64,000 bases of DNA from Schizochytrium sp. TIO01. Lineage: Eukaryota; Sar; Bigyra; Thraustochytrida; Thraustochytriidae. The notes beneath the pieces were generated by a model. The model saw only the letters and a program-made list of their open reading frames with translations. It was not told the DNA's origin and searched no databases. This document shows, piece by piece, positions 12,107 through 24,100 of the stretch (its first letter is position 1; each line of letters begins with the position of its first letter). Location of the stretch: the NCBI GenBank assembly GCA_004764695.1, contig SMSO01000007.1:2425270-2489269 (forward strand), given 5' to 3'. The position numbers were made by a program, and so were the translations under genes.

Positions 12107-15100
12107 TTAATCATCTGTTGAAGCCAGGAGAGCCACACCACCTCGAATGAAGGTGTCCTGAGTTTTGCTCTGATGAATGGGAATTGAAATGAGCATGATG
12201 AAGTTTGTGGAGTGACCGGTGGTTGAAAGGATACCGCGTCGTTCACTTGTACGGTAGCACGGGCACTCATAGACGTGTGTTTCTTCCATATCCTCTCTTT
12301 TTGCTGGTTGAAACAGCATCATTGGTGCCGGAGAGATGAGCACCTTTGGAAGAGATTCTGTAAGAATCATCTCATCTTTGCAGAAACGAGCGCCATCAAT
12401 AAAGAGACCGTACACAATCACACCATCCTCAGGTGGCTTCTTGATATCCTGCGGGTCCTCTTTGCGCATAATAAAGACAAAGTCAATTGTGTCAATTTCA
12501 AGTCGGTACTTACGCGCAAAGTTCTGCAAAGAACCAGTCAGAAAAGCCTGGGTGAAGTAAAAACCACTAATCCAAAACGTCGGAGGTGGTAAGCCCTTCG
12601 GATCATCCAACCACTTTTGGAAAAAGTCTAAACGTGCCAAAAGATCAGCAACGTAACCTGCCAATGGCTTTAGTGACGGGTAACTACTTCCAAGCCACTT
12701 TTTGGGGACAAGACCAAAGAGAAGAGCTTGAGCAACCTTTTCAAGATCTTCACTCATGACGACCAACCCACGAACGGCCTTTTTGACCTCTTTGAGACTC
12801 TCTACGACAGTAGCAATAAGATTGTTAAATCTTGATAGCTCCTGACAAAGAACAGTGTTCATGGATTGCTCCCAGCGCACAGGATATTTGAGTTCTGCTA
12901 GCTCCATGTTATACTGCGTGGGCATTTTCTCAAGGATTGAGTCGGCGATGCTGAAGATGGTATCTTCATCTGACATTGGTCCATTGCTTTGTGCCTCATC
13001 ACCATCTTCTCGATCATCCTCACCTCCCGAGCTCTTTTCGGATGTCTTGGCTTCCCCTTCTTCATCATTTTCTTCTTCCTCATCCTGGCCGGCCTGTTCT
13101 GCTTTTTGACACAGAAGAAGACTGCTGAATAGTAGATTTGTTTCTCCAATGCCCTTTGTAATGGCAGCGTTCTCATGCAGTCCAAAAACATCAGGCTTAT
13201 CCGCCAAAGGCAGCTTTTCGATATATGAAATATATCCTTGGTAATCTGTGTCTTCTGGAATTACATAGGCCCCAGATGGAGAGAACTTGTAGCCTTCTTC
13301 AAGCACTTCGCTGTTATAAAAGTTGCTCAAAATACTCATCAAGCAACGCCGATCTTTATCATCAGTGACACGTCCACCATAATTACATTGACCACAAGTG
13401 TAACGCAAGGCTGCGAATGGGAGCTGATCGTATAAATCTAGAAACTCAGCAAGCTGGCGAGTTGAAATGATACGGTCACTCTCACTGAACTCATACGGTA
13501 CATTATATCCGGATGGTCCAAATTTAACACGCTCTTGAACGATGGCGTGAAAGAAGGATAAACTAAAGAGAAGTTTACGCCACTCAACAGGGCGAGACAC
13601 TACCTTATCAAGGAATCCATTCTCTGCAATGGGATCCTGTAAGTAACTACTTAGAATGTTCGCACGCAGTCCACGCGGTGGTTCAAGCGTCATTTTGACA
13701 CTATTCTGTAGAATGGAGACTGGAAAGTCATCCGTTGGGTAGGTTGTACACCAAAGCCGGTACTGACGATTGCAAGTTGCCTCGGATGTCATTTCTACAA
13801 TGCGCTCAAGAGCAGGCATCCAAGATACAGCAAGGTGACAATTCTGAAGAACGACCCAGATCTTTTCATTCTCTGCTTTCTGGGCCTTTTCAATCATTGC
13901 TTCTGCCTTGATACCTTGACCTTGACCAAGTGAGATTGACTCTACACGCGCGTGAATTTCCTCACTGAGCTTGATAATTGCAGACATTGGATCTGAACCT
14001 GCTGAAAGAACAAACACGAGAGGGGACATGTATGAAGCATCATGGTAGCAAGCTTGTAAATTAAAGCTAGGCGGCTTAACAAATCGATCACCCATTTTCT
14101 CGATGACGAAGTCCTGAACCGCAAGACTAACTTTATCAGGACGTATACATCGCAACACAAGCATTTTTTGAAACGTGTCTACCTTGGATTCCCAGGCCCC
14201 CGGGAGAGGCATCTGATGTGCATCTGCGGAGTCGTAAATTGCCTGAAAGCCTGCCTTTTGCTCTGCTAGAAATTCTCGTAGACCCGTAAAGCTAGAGAGG
14301 TTTGCCAGACGGCACAATTCTCCCCAACCTTTCTCGCCTAACCATTCTGGGCAAGGGTTCGGATAGGGATTTTCAGTAGCGACACCACCAGTGAGGAGGA
14401 ATGCCCATTCCTGTGGGTTTACTTCGTTTTTACCGAAAAGAATACGAATACAAAGTAGAAATGAGAACAAGAGCTTGTCCTTTTCAAGCAAACTACGACA
14501 AACATTGCAGTAGAGTGTGTAGGTAAAGAATTCATTGAGAATGTTGAGGCGCTTGGCTAGCTCATCGCAAGGTTCAGAGTCGTCGATGGCTTTAAGAAAA
14601 AGATTACCAAACCACTCCAAAGAGTATTGATACGTAGGTTCAATATTCGCCAGATCCGCAATACAGAAATAGAGAATCTGAGCATGATATGCAACCGGAA
14701 CATAACCTGCTCGTACTTCATCAATTTTCTTCTCGGTGACCACTGCAACGGCTTGTTTTTCCTTAATGTCATCTGCTAGCACCTTACTAGACTTCAGCGT
14801 CTCAATTGCACTTTCGTCTTCGAGAATGTTTCCAGAAGAGGAGGAAAGAATCTGAAGGATTTCATCCTCGCATTGCTTGAGCTTAGCAGCATTGTTTGCG
14901 CCATCAACAATCAAACGCTCTTTTTCCGCTGCCAACTCTGGCTGTTCAGCCTTGACAACCTTTGCAAGCATCTGGTCCTGCAAACCAGCAGGAGTGATCA
15001 TGAAGTTCAACAATGTAACCTTAACAGCAACCTCCGGAAGGTAATGCGGGTTTCTCAACTTAGTTGTGATATAGAATCTGAAACTGTCCGAATATTCCAC

Positions 15101-18100
15101 AACACTATCACCAAGGCGAATACATTGTACACCACCTTGTTTGAAAGTTGCCTTCTGTAAGAGAGGCTCAAATGAGGGATCAATCTCCTCATAAATATTC
15201 TCCAGTAAAACCGGGCTACCAAATTGCACAGCATTCTCTACAGTACGCATGTAGTTTGGATCACTCAGCTTGATAACCTTAAGCCCATTCTCTGCTTCAA
15301 GGTTGCGAATCCACTTATTAGCCTGTCCTTGAGGATCAATCATCAGTGGCCAACGTCGTGAATTGAACAAGATAATGGCGTTATCTACACTGAAGTCATC
15401 AGTAGGCAAACCGTTGACGTTCCACGATCGTACAGTAACAGGATCTCCTAATGTTGAAAACAGTGTTGGGTCATCCTTACTAGGAATCTTCTTCTCACGG
15501 CACATGGTAGTCCATCGGCCCACCACGTCGTCACGGTAGTCTGCGGTAAATGCTCCAAGATATGCAATGACACCAGCTGAAACAAGCACGTTTCCAGTCA
15601 ACAGAACGTACTCATCCTTAAGATCGGCTACATTCTGGGTCCAACGTGCCTTCTCACCACCCAAACCATCAATAAGTTGTTTGGCACGCACGAGTTTCTT
15701 TTCGCATAGATCTACATCAAACTCAAGCTTGCTCTTTTTCTCTTTTGCAGCCTCAAGATTGGTTTCCAGAGCCGTAAGATCGTCGATGACAGTCTGCAAC
15801 TCGGCCTTCTTTTGGTTAAGTTTATCCATGGTCTCTGCCAGAGTAGCTTCGGTTTCCTTCAGCTTGGCTTTCTTCGGAGCCACGACTTTAGCAACCTTAT
15901 CGTAAGATTCCATTGCACGTACCCACTTGCAGAGACCAAAGGCAGCAACGGAAGCTTGCTTGATCTTGGCAGGTTCAAAATCTGGGTTGTTGACGTACTT
16001 TTCACGAAGGATTGCAATCACCTTCTCGCTAATGTTGTCCTTATCATAATCTTTAAGACGCTGCAGAAACTTTGGGTCGCCCAACAAAAACTTTTTAGCA
16101 GGGCCCCAATAGTCCTCAATTTTCTTTGTCGGATCATTCGGATCTTTGATGCGTTCAGACTTAACACCCATCATTTGACACACAGCACTCATTACAAGTA
16201 CCACACCAGATGGTGGAGTTTTCATAGCTTTAACCTCAGTGATATCACTGGGCTTCAAGGTATCAAGAGCCTTCATCGCGTCTTCCAACAATGGAATAGC
16301 TTCTGCAAGATCATTTTCACACTCAGCTTTCATAGCAGCACATTCATCAGCCTGAACTTGTACAATTGCAGCTTCCTCACTGACAGTCTTCTTCATGGCC
16401 TCTACTCCTGGGAGCTTCTTCTCAATCACAGCCATCAGTTCGTTTGTCTCCTTTTTCGACTTTTCGAGAACAGGAATAAGATCTGTGAGTTCCTGCTGCA
16501 TTGTGCTCACTTGCTCAGCTGCAAAGGCAAGCTTTTCGAGACCAATCTCATAACGTCGGCGCTGGGCATTAACTTGATCACGGCAAGATGCCAAAGAACC
16601 TTTGAAACTACGGATAAGTTCGAGATATGATGTTGGCGTGACATAGTTAATACGACGGAGCTCGTTTCTCATTCGCTCGCTCAACTCAGCAATTGATAAG
16701 TGCATGTATTGGCAAGTATCAACGATCTCTTCACGAACCTGGGCATCGAGTTCCACAGTGCTCAAGAAGGTTCGTGCTACTGCTACAAGAGCGTCTTTCG
16801 GCCACGCAAAGAACCAGTCAATCGTACAACAGTTGACAAGACTAGGAAATTTACGTAGACGATCGCGAAAAGCACTTCCAATTGGACTAAAGGCCAGCAC
16901 AACGTGCAAACGTGATCTAACGCGATCAATAAACATACGCCACAATTCATTAAGAGTAGCATCCTTCACGCCAAGTTCTTTGGCAATCTTCTGCATACGA
17001 TCCAAAATCTCCATGCGCGCATCAAGAGGAAACAGATTCGGAACTTCACCGGTGTTGAGCATACAATTGATGTCCTCAATAAAGCTCTCATATTTAATTT
17101 GTGTATCACAGAATAGAAAAACCATAGGCTTACTACCTGTACCTGCTCCCTTGAGCACTTCTTGAAGGTCCTCCCGCCACTCGACCTCGGTGTAATTCTT
17201 CGAAAGCTCAACTTGAATGAGAGAGTAATCGGCCACAAAGGCAGCAAGGCGTGTTAGTGATTGACGACCACTTCCTCCCACACCAACCAAGAGCAAATTG
17301 CCTCGTGGCATTCCTAATACCCGAGCAATACGAGAGATGTGCTCAATTGCAAAGACGAACATGACAAGATCCATCGGCGTCTTGCTCTCTGCATTGTACA
17401 ACTCAAGGTATTCTTGCATAAGAGGGACAAGGCCTGGAACATTAGTGACCTCAACATATGGCCTCTTGGGATTATCAGGATGCGCATAGCTTCCAAAGAA
17501 GAGCTTCCGCAAAGCATCAAGTGTGCCATCATCACCCTCCTCACGCAGATGCTCAGTTACAGCATGTACACCACCAGGCTCCCCGAGATGATCAGCTAAA
17601 GCTGAATCAAGGGCACTAACGAACCATTTTTGATCATCAATATCGATCAATCGATCCATCATCACACGACAAGTCTCGTGCACCCAAAGGCGCCGCAAGC
17701 CATCAGCATTGAAACTGTCGGAGCGACTTACAAGCATGACTCCCTGGATAATACGACTAAAGTCACGCAAGTTGAAGGTATAGTGAGACTTGAGTGGTGT
17801 AGGGAGTAAGTTTTCAATGGACTGAGCATAAATTTGCAGAGTTGCGTCAATCACCTTTTGTGACAGGGCCTTCACATCTGATGGCATGCCTTGAACACCC
17901 ATGTGCCATGTTAAAATAGTATTAAAGATCAGTTTCATGGTGTCGCCATCAAAACTTGATACACAAAGAATACTAAAATGACGCAACATACGTGGTGTGA
18001 TGTGGTTACGACTGCCTCCAGGAGGGCACATGGCAGCAATCAGCTGGGTATCAACGATTTCATGAAAGTCCTTCTCGGCAAGATCAAACCAGCCGCCATT

Positions 18101-21100
18101 GTCGACAAGCTGCCGTAAAATTTCTATGGGAGGCTGCGCTCCGTACTCCTCGACCTCAGGCATGTTTAGATCGTCAACAAATACAACACATTTGGATCCA
18201 ATAGATGGTCCATAGATGCCGCGTCTACGTTTGTCAATTTTGGAGTCCACGATTTCTTGGGTTTGATTAGCAGTAGATTTTGCTGTGAATGCAATAGGGA
18301 CCGTCTTATAGATATCCTGGTCTACATTTTGACTTAGAATCTGGCTTATGAACATTGATTTGCCAGTTCCTGTAGGACCTACCACCAAAACAGGAAACGA
18401 GTTGAGCAAGTTGAGCACAATAATTCTTTCCATCTGGGCTGTGACTTTAGTGGGGATTACGAGGGCACTAAATTCCGCATCTGGACTGAGCTGAGGAAGA
18501 ACAAACGTGTCAGTCCAAGACATCCAAGTTTTTGAGGTCTTCTTTACCTCTGCACTACCGATGCTCTTAGCGCCGCCACCAATGAAGCAGTAATCAAAGA
18601 TGAGGCCTTCATCAGGAATTGGCTCTGCAAATGTATAGCTTCCGGTTTCGTAAGGACATTCCCATTCTCTGAGCATAAGCAAGGTCTTCACCGCCTTCAT
18701 TTCAGGAACATCGACTACAGTAGCATCCTTCATGAAGCCCCTCATGAAATCGCTAAAGATTTTTCGTCCATCATCATCGACAATGCCTCCAACAGCCCAG
18801 ATGAGGCAGAACAGAAAGGTATTTTCCAGCATGACCTGGTCGATGCTGACCTTGGCGACAACGCTTTCCAAGAACATACTTTCCATAAGACGTAACAGCG
18901 AAACAACGAGCGTCTGATCAAGGGTAGGTACAAAGCTCTTGCATTCTTTGCGAAGATATGAAATGGCAGGGTCTATAAGCCAATTGCAAAGTGTTTGAAG
19001 ATGCTGGGTGAGCTCTTCATTGAGCACAAAAGTCACAACCTCGGCGTTTTCCTCATCGGCAGCAGCTTGCTTCTTCTTCTTGCTCTTGGCGTCCCCCTCC
19101 TTGGACTCCTCTTGAGCCTTACCGGCACCTTCCTTATCGTCAATGCCGATACGGACAACTGGCTCGAGGTTGAGTGTACCATACTTCATCAGCCACGATT
19201 TCAGTACAGGTTGCCAACCCACACGAAAAGGTTCCATGAAGATCACACCTACGCGTGAAACCGTTGCTGGAGATGCAACCTCAAGGTCCATAGGCTCAAA
19301 AATCATACTCATAGTCGGCGTCATCATGATCATCTCACCATTCATGAGACAAAGCTTCTTATTATCATCAAGTACGGTATTCATGTTCTCAATCCAAATA
19401 GCATCGACAGGACCATCAAACCAAACCCACTTGCGATCCTCAACCGCGCCGATCTTTGGTGGATTAGTTGAGAAATTTCGGTATGCAATTGCAAGTACAC
19501 CATCTGTCCACTCATGTGAGACAGGGTCGAATTCACCATAAAGTTGTCCCATAGTAACTGACTTGGGGTTCATTATAGCAGTATAAACTCGGGTCCATCG
19601 ATGGTCTTCAGGAAAACGCTCCTTTAGGAGCGTCAGCACACGCTGAAGCATCTTCAAAGAAGTGGTCTTGCCAGCAAATGGAAGCCCCACAACCATGAAA
19701 CCGTGCCGCACAATCATCATTTCGTAAACTTCGTGAACCTTGTTTAGAAAGTATTCGGTTGGGTCTAAGCGCCACTCACGGCAAACCTCACGAATAGCAG
19801 TGTCCATGATTGTATAATCTACATCCGGTAACTTGATGCCTGGGAAAAGATCTGATACAATACCATTAAAGAGTGGGACGTCAGGGGCCAAAAACTTTGG
19901 CAAGTTCACATCAATAATGGAGCGAAGACAAAGAATATTTTCGTCCTCTTCAGGCTGCTGTTGTTTCAAGTTACCTGCAGCACGCAAAACGGCCATGACG
20001 GCGCGCATACCGTAATCGTAATGTGACTGGTTTGAAAGCTGCTCGGAGCAAAGCTTATATGTCATCACAATTTTTTTGGCAAGCTTGAAACCCTCAAGGT
20101 ATCCCATACTATAGAGAATAATTTGACCAATCATTGCATAATCTGGAACCATCATAGCGACATCACGGAACAATGCCTTTAAGTTATCAGGCAGCTCTTG
20201 ACGTCCGGCATAGCCAGGATTCATAGTAATAAACACGTTACATGTGACACGGAGCTTGATCATAACACCTTCAAACTCAAAGATATCAAGTTTTGCTACC
20301 TTTGCACGAGAGATTGTCAAAATTTGCTGAGCAACGACAGATAGCACCTCGAGGTTAATACGATTGAATTCATCGAAACAAGCCCAGGCTCCTGTACCTG
20401 CAAGACCCTTGAAAAATTTACCCATAGCTTTGTAATCAAGACTATCTGAGCAATTGTACACAACACACTGGATAGCAATAGCTTTACCCAAATCCTTCGT
20501 AGTTTCTGTTTTACCCGTACCGGCTGGACCAGCAGGAGCTCCACCATAATCTAAATGGACAGCTCCCATTAGAGTACGGTAGCAACGATCAGTCAAAGGT
20601 GTAATCACAAGGCGCATAGAGTTACCAAGGTACTCAAAACCATAGAGGCGCTCAGCATTGATCATGCGGCAGGCAACAGAGCCTGGGTTTCCTGAAAGCG
20701 CAGAAGCTCGACCCTCAGTCCAATAGTAGCGAAGTTGACACAACCAATCAAAGTCATTTGGATCCGAGATACCGATCTCAGCGAGCTCTTGTGTTACATC
20801 GCGTGCGTGCACATCCAACACTACGAGAGGACTTACTGTCTTCCGGACGAGCTTTGGAATGTTGCCACGGACAAGCTTGATAATATCATTGATATATCCT
20901 GTAAGCTTGTCAGCATAGAGTTGAACTTCTTTTGCCCCTCCTGAGATTGCCGCGGTACATTCTTGAGTCCAGTAGGTTTGCGTGACACCAAGGACAACCT
21001 GGCCGGGCCAAAGTTGAAGCCACGCAATACGATCTTTATCTCGGTAGTCAAAAACAGCCTCATCAAAGACGTGTGCTACTGTCTTTCTCATGATGTTCTG

Positions 21101-24100
21101 AATTTGGTCAAGCCAGATTTCTACACAACCACCGGCTTCCATCGGATTAATAATTTTTTCTTTCACCTCATCATAGGTAAAAGGAACTACCTCACCTTCA
21201 GAAGAAATCATTGAGCGAATGTCCATGGTGTTTGTGAATTCTAGACTAGCAATACCTTCAAAACATTTAATGAGATGAGGCTGGACGCGCTTAGGATCTT
21301 TGGTCTCACTAAGAATTTCCAGTAGCTCTTCATTTGATAAGAAGAAGAATCGAGGAAAGAAAACACGTTTGGCATTCAGGTAATCTGCCAAGCCCTTTTG
21401 GATCTCATCAAGCATTTCATTCGCGCGTTTGAGCTTGGGCAGAAATCCTTCTTGCTTGAAAACTGCCATTACAGACAAGTCTTCAATTGTGATTTCCATC
21501 GAATCGCGCCACAAACGATCGACTTTTTTAAACATTTTAGCTTCACTTGGCATCTGCTTGCAAATATCTGCACTTGAAAAAATTGGCTCGAGATATAACC
21601 ATGTGCCTTGCATAGTTAAGCGGTTTGAAATGATTTGCTCCAAGTTTTTGAGGCGATCTTCCCATGCCAAGCATCGAGCTTCCATTGATTTGATGTATCG
21701 GGAGCTACGCATAGCTTGCGTACGCACAAGCTGATCATCTAGCGTTTGCTCAATTTCATCCATGGACCGGAAAATAGACGTGCCAGTGTCTTTGTATTCA
21801 ATGACTGAAAATGACAATGGAACCCAGTCCTCTTCCATCTTATCCATGGCCTTCATGAGGGAATATTCTTTAGCTGCTGCACCACAAATTTCCTCAAGTG
21901 GCTCAGTGTTCTTTTCCTCGAATAAACCAAGATCCGCCATACCAGCAATGGTAACAATTGTAGGCACGGGATCCTCGCCTTCAGCGTCCTCCTCTGTGGC
22001 TGGAGCCCCATCTGCAGGTGCAGGCTGCTCTTGGTTTGCAACTCCTCCGTCCGTTGCATCCGCAAGCTCCTCCTCTGGGATAACAGGATCATGTACCATA
22101 CCTTGTAAGTCCACGTATGGTGCTCGGAAAACTTCAGTGTACATTTGACAGTAATGACGTTCCATAAGCGACGGGTGGCCAAAGAGAGCAACAAATTCAG
22201 CCTTGGTACGTGTTTCACGGATTGATTTCAAAAGAATCTCCACAACTTCGTCTCCTTTATACTTGCGATTGTATCCAACACTCTCCTGGAAATACTCGTC
22301 AACAGTTCGTTCAAGCTGAGGGCCGTCAAAACCATCTTCGTTACGCTCCGGATTGAGCAAGATTGTCATATCAGTGTTCCACCAGCGATCATGATCAGCG
22401 TTCCATCGAGCAAGACAACCCCAAATGCTTTGGCGACGTTCCAGCATCATACGACAGTTTTCGACAGCTCCAACCTCAAAGTTGTAGGTTGTTGTAGGCT
22501 TATCCTCTGGTTTCTTCTTATTACCAACAAGTAATTCCATTTGATGTGCATATTGCTTTGCTTTCTCAAGTTGTGCATCCCATTTTCCTTTAAGCTTGCC
22601 AAGAACATCGACCATCTCGTCAGCACTCTGTGCGGGATCATTGAACGGCTCGCGAGTGAGCTGAAGAGTCATTTGATCACAGAACTCCTCCATGGTCTTA
22701 ATTCCAGACTTTAATTTTTCAACATAAGCACTGTTGTGAGCTGAGATGTGGTTCCGAGCTCTTGCAAGCGACTCTTCGAACCTGAACTTCTCATCAGCAA
22801 GCTCTTCTAGCCGAGCAGCATCTTCAATAGAGTGCCTAATTTGAAACTCTTTCATAAGAGTGTAGATTTCTTGAATGTTGCCAAAGTTCCGGTCATGGAA
22901 TTTCTGTGCAAGTACATGGATGTTGTAGTGCTCATAGTACTCCGCATGTGAAGTAAGTGATGCATTTGTATCGACCTCAAGATCTGTGCATGCCTTGCGG
23001 TATTTAGAAATAAGACTGAGTACTTCGTCATGACCAAGGGTCTCAAGACAGGACTTGCACGTCTCCATGGGCGTGTTGAGAAAGTCGATTAGTTTTTCTT
23101 TGAAGCTTCTTGTTTCAATAATAACAAGAGAACCACACTTAGTTTCGAGCTTCATGTTATGAATGTCCTTACCCCATTCTTGATACATGTGGAGATCCCG
23201 CTTTAGGGTGATAAAATCTGGTTGTGAGGTCACATACTCATCAGAATTAAAGGATGTGAGACCGAGGTAGATCTTTTCAAAGCGATCTTTGAAACTAGAC
23301 CCAAAAATATTACCTTCAGCATAAGCTTGATCAATAACAGCATAAAGTTGACCAAAAGTACCTGTCAGGGAGTCAAAATCAGCGCATGTAGCCGTAAGAC
23401 TCGTCATCTCACTCATTCTATTTTCTGGAGTACCGCGAGAGTACTCAGGATCATAAGGCTGCATTTCCTCCACGGAAACCGCACGATCAGGAATCATTAA
23501 GAGCGGGAACGAATCTACAGTTTCGAGAAGCTTTGTACAAAAATCAGTGAATGCACTAAACATCTCATTTTCGGTGGGGTCGATAGCATGATACACTACC
23601 CGGATGGGCCCCTTTGGTTTTACTTCGCCATTTTCATCCTCCTCCTCCTCTTCATCATCTTCACTAGGCTCTGGCATAACTTCCTTTGCACGAAGCTCGA
23701 TATTTACCTTGAACACTCCGATGCTTGATGTAGCTACAAATTCTACAAGACTAGCGTATGAATCGATGATGTAGGAAAGCATGCGCCCGAGGATTATGTA
23801 GTTCACCATTCGGCAAAAGGCAGGGAGGCGTAGCAAATCCACTTCCAGTGTGTTAATTGCTTTGATTGTGTTTTCCTTCTCCATGCGTGCCTCGGCCATG
23901 GACTTTGTTGCCACATTGATGTTATTCTTGTTTCTTAGAAGCTTTTCTTTATGAAGCCTGAGATCTTTCCGCAAGCCTTGTGTTGCTCGTACAACACCCT
24001 GGCCAATAGAACTTCCTGCGTGCTGAAGACCAATTAAGATATCGCCTTCAAGCTTGTCAGTTTGCTTTTGAGCGAAGGTAGGTAACAAAGAAGCACGTCT

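Noticed and set aside
15812-16630. 272-codon plus-strand open frame
   Set aside because: It is antisense to the stalk region of the dynein heavy chain.
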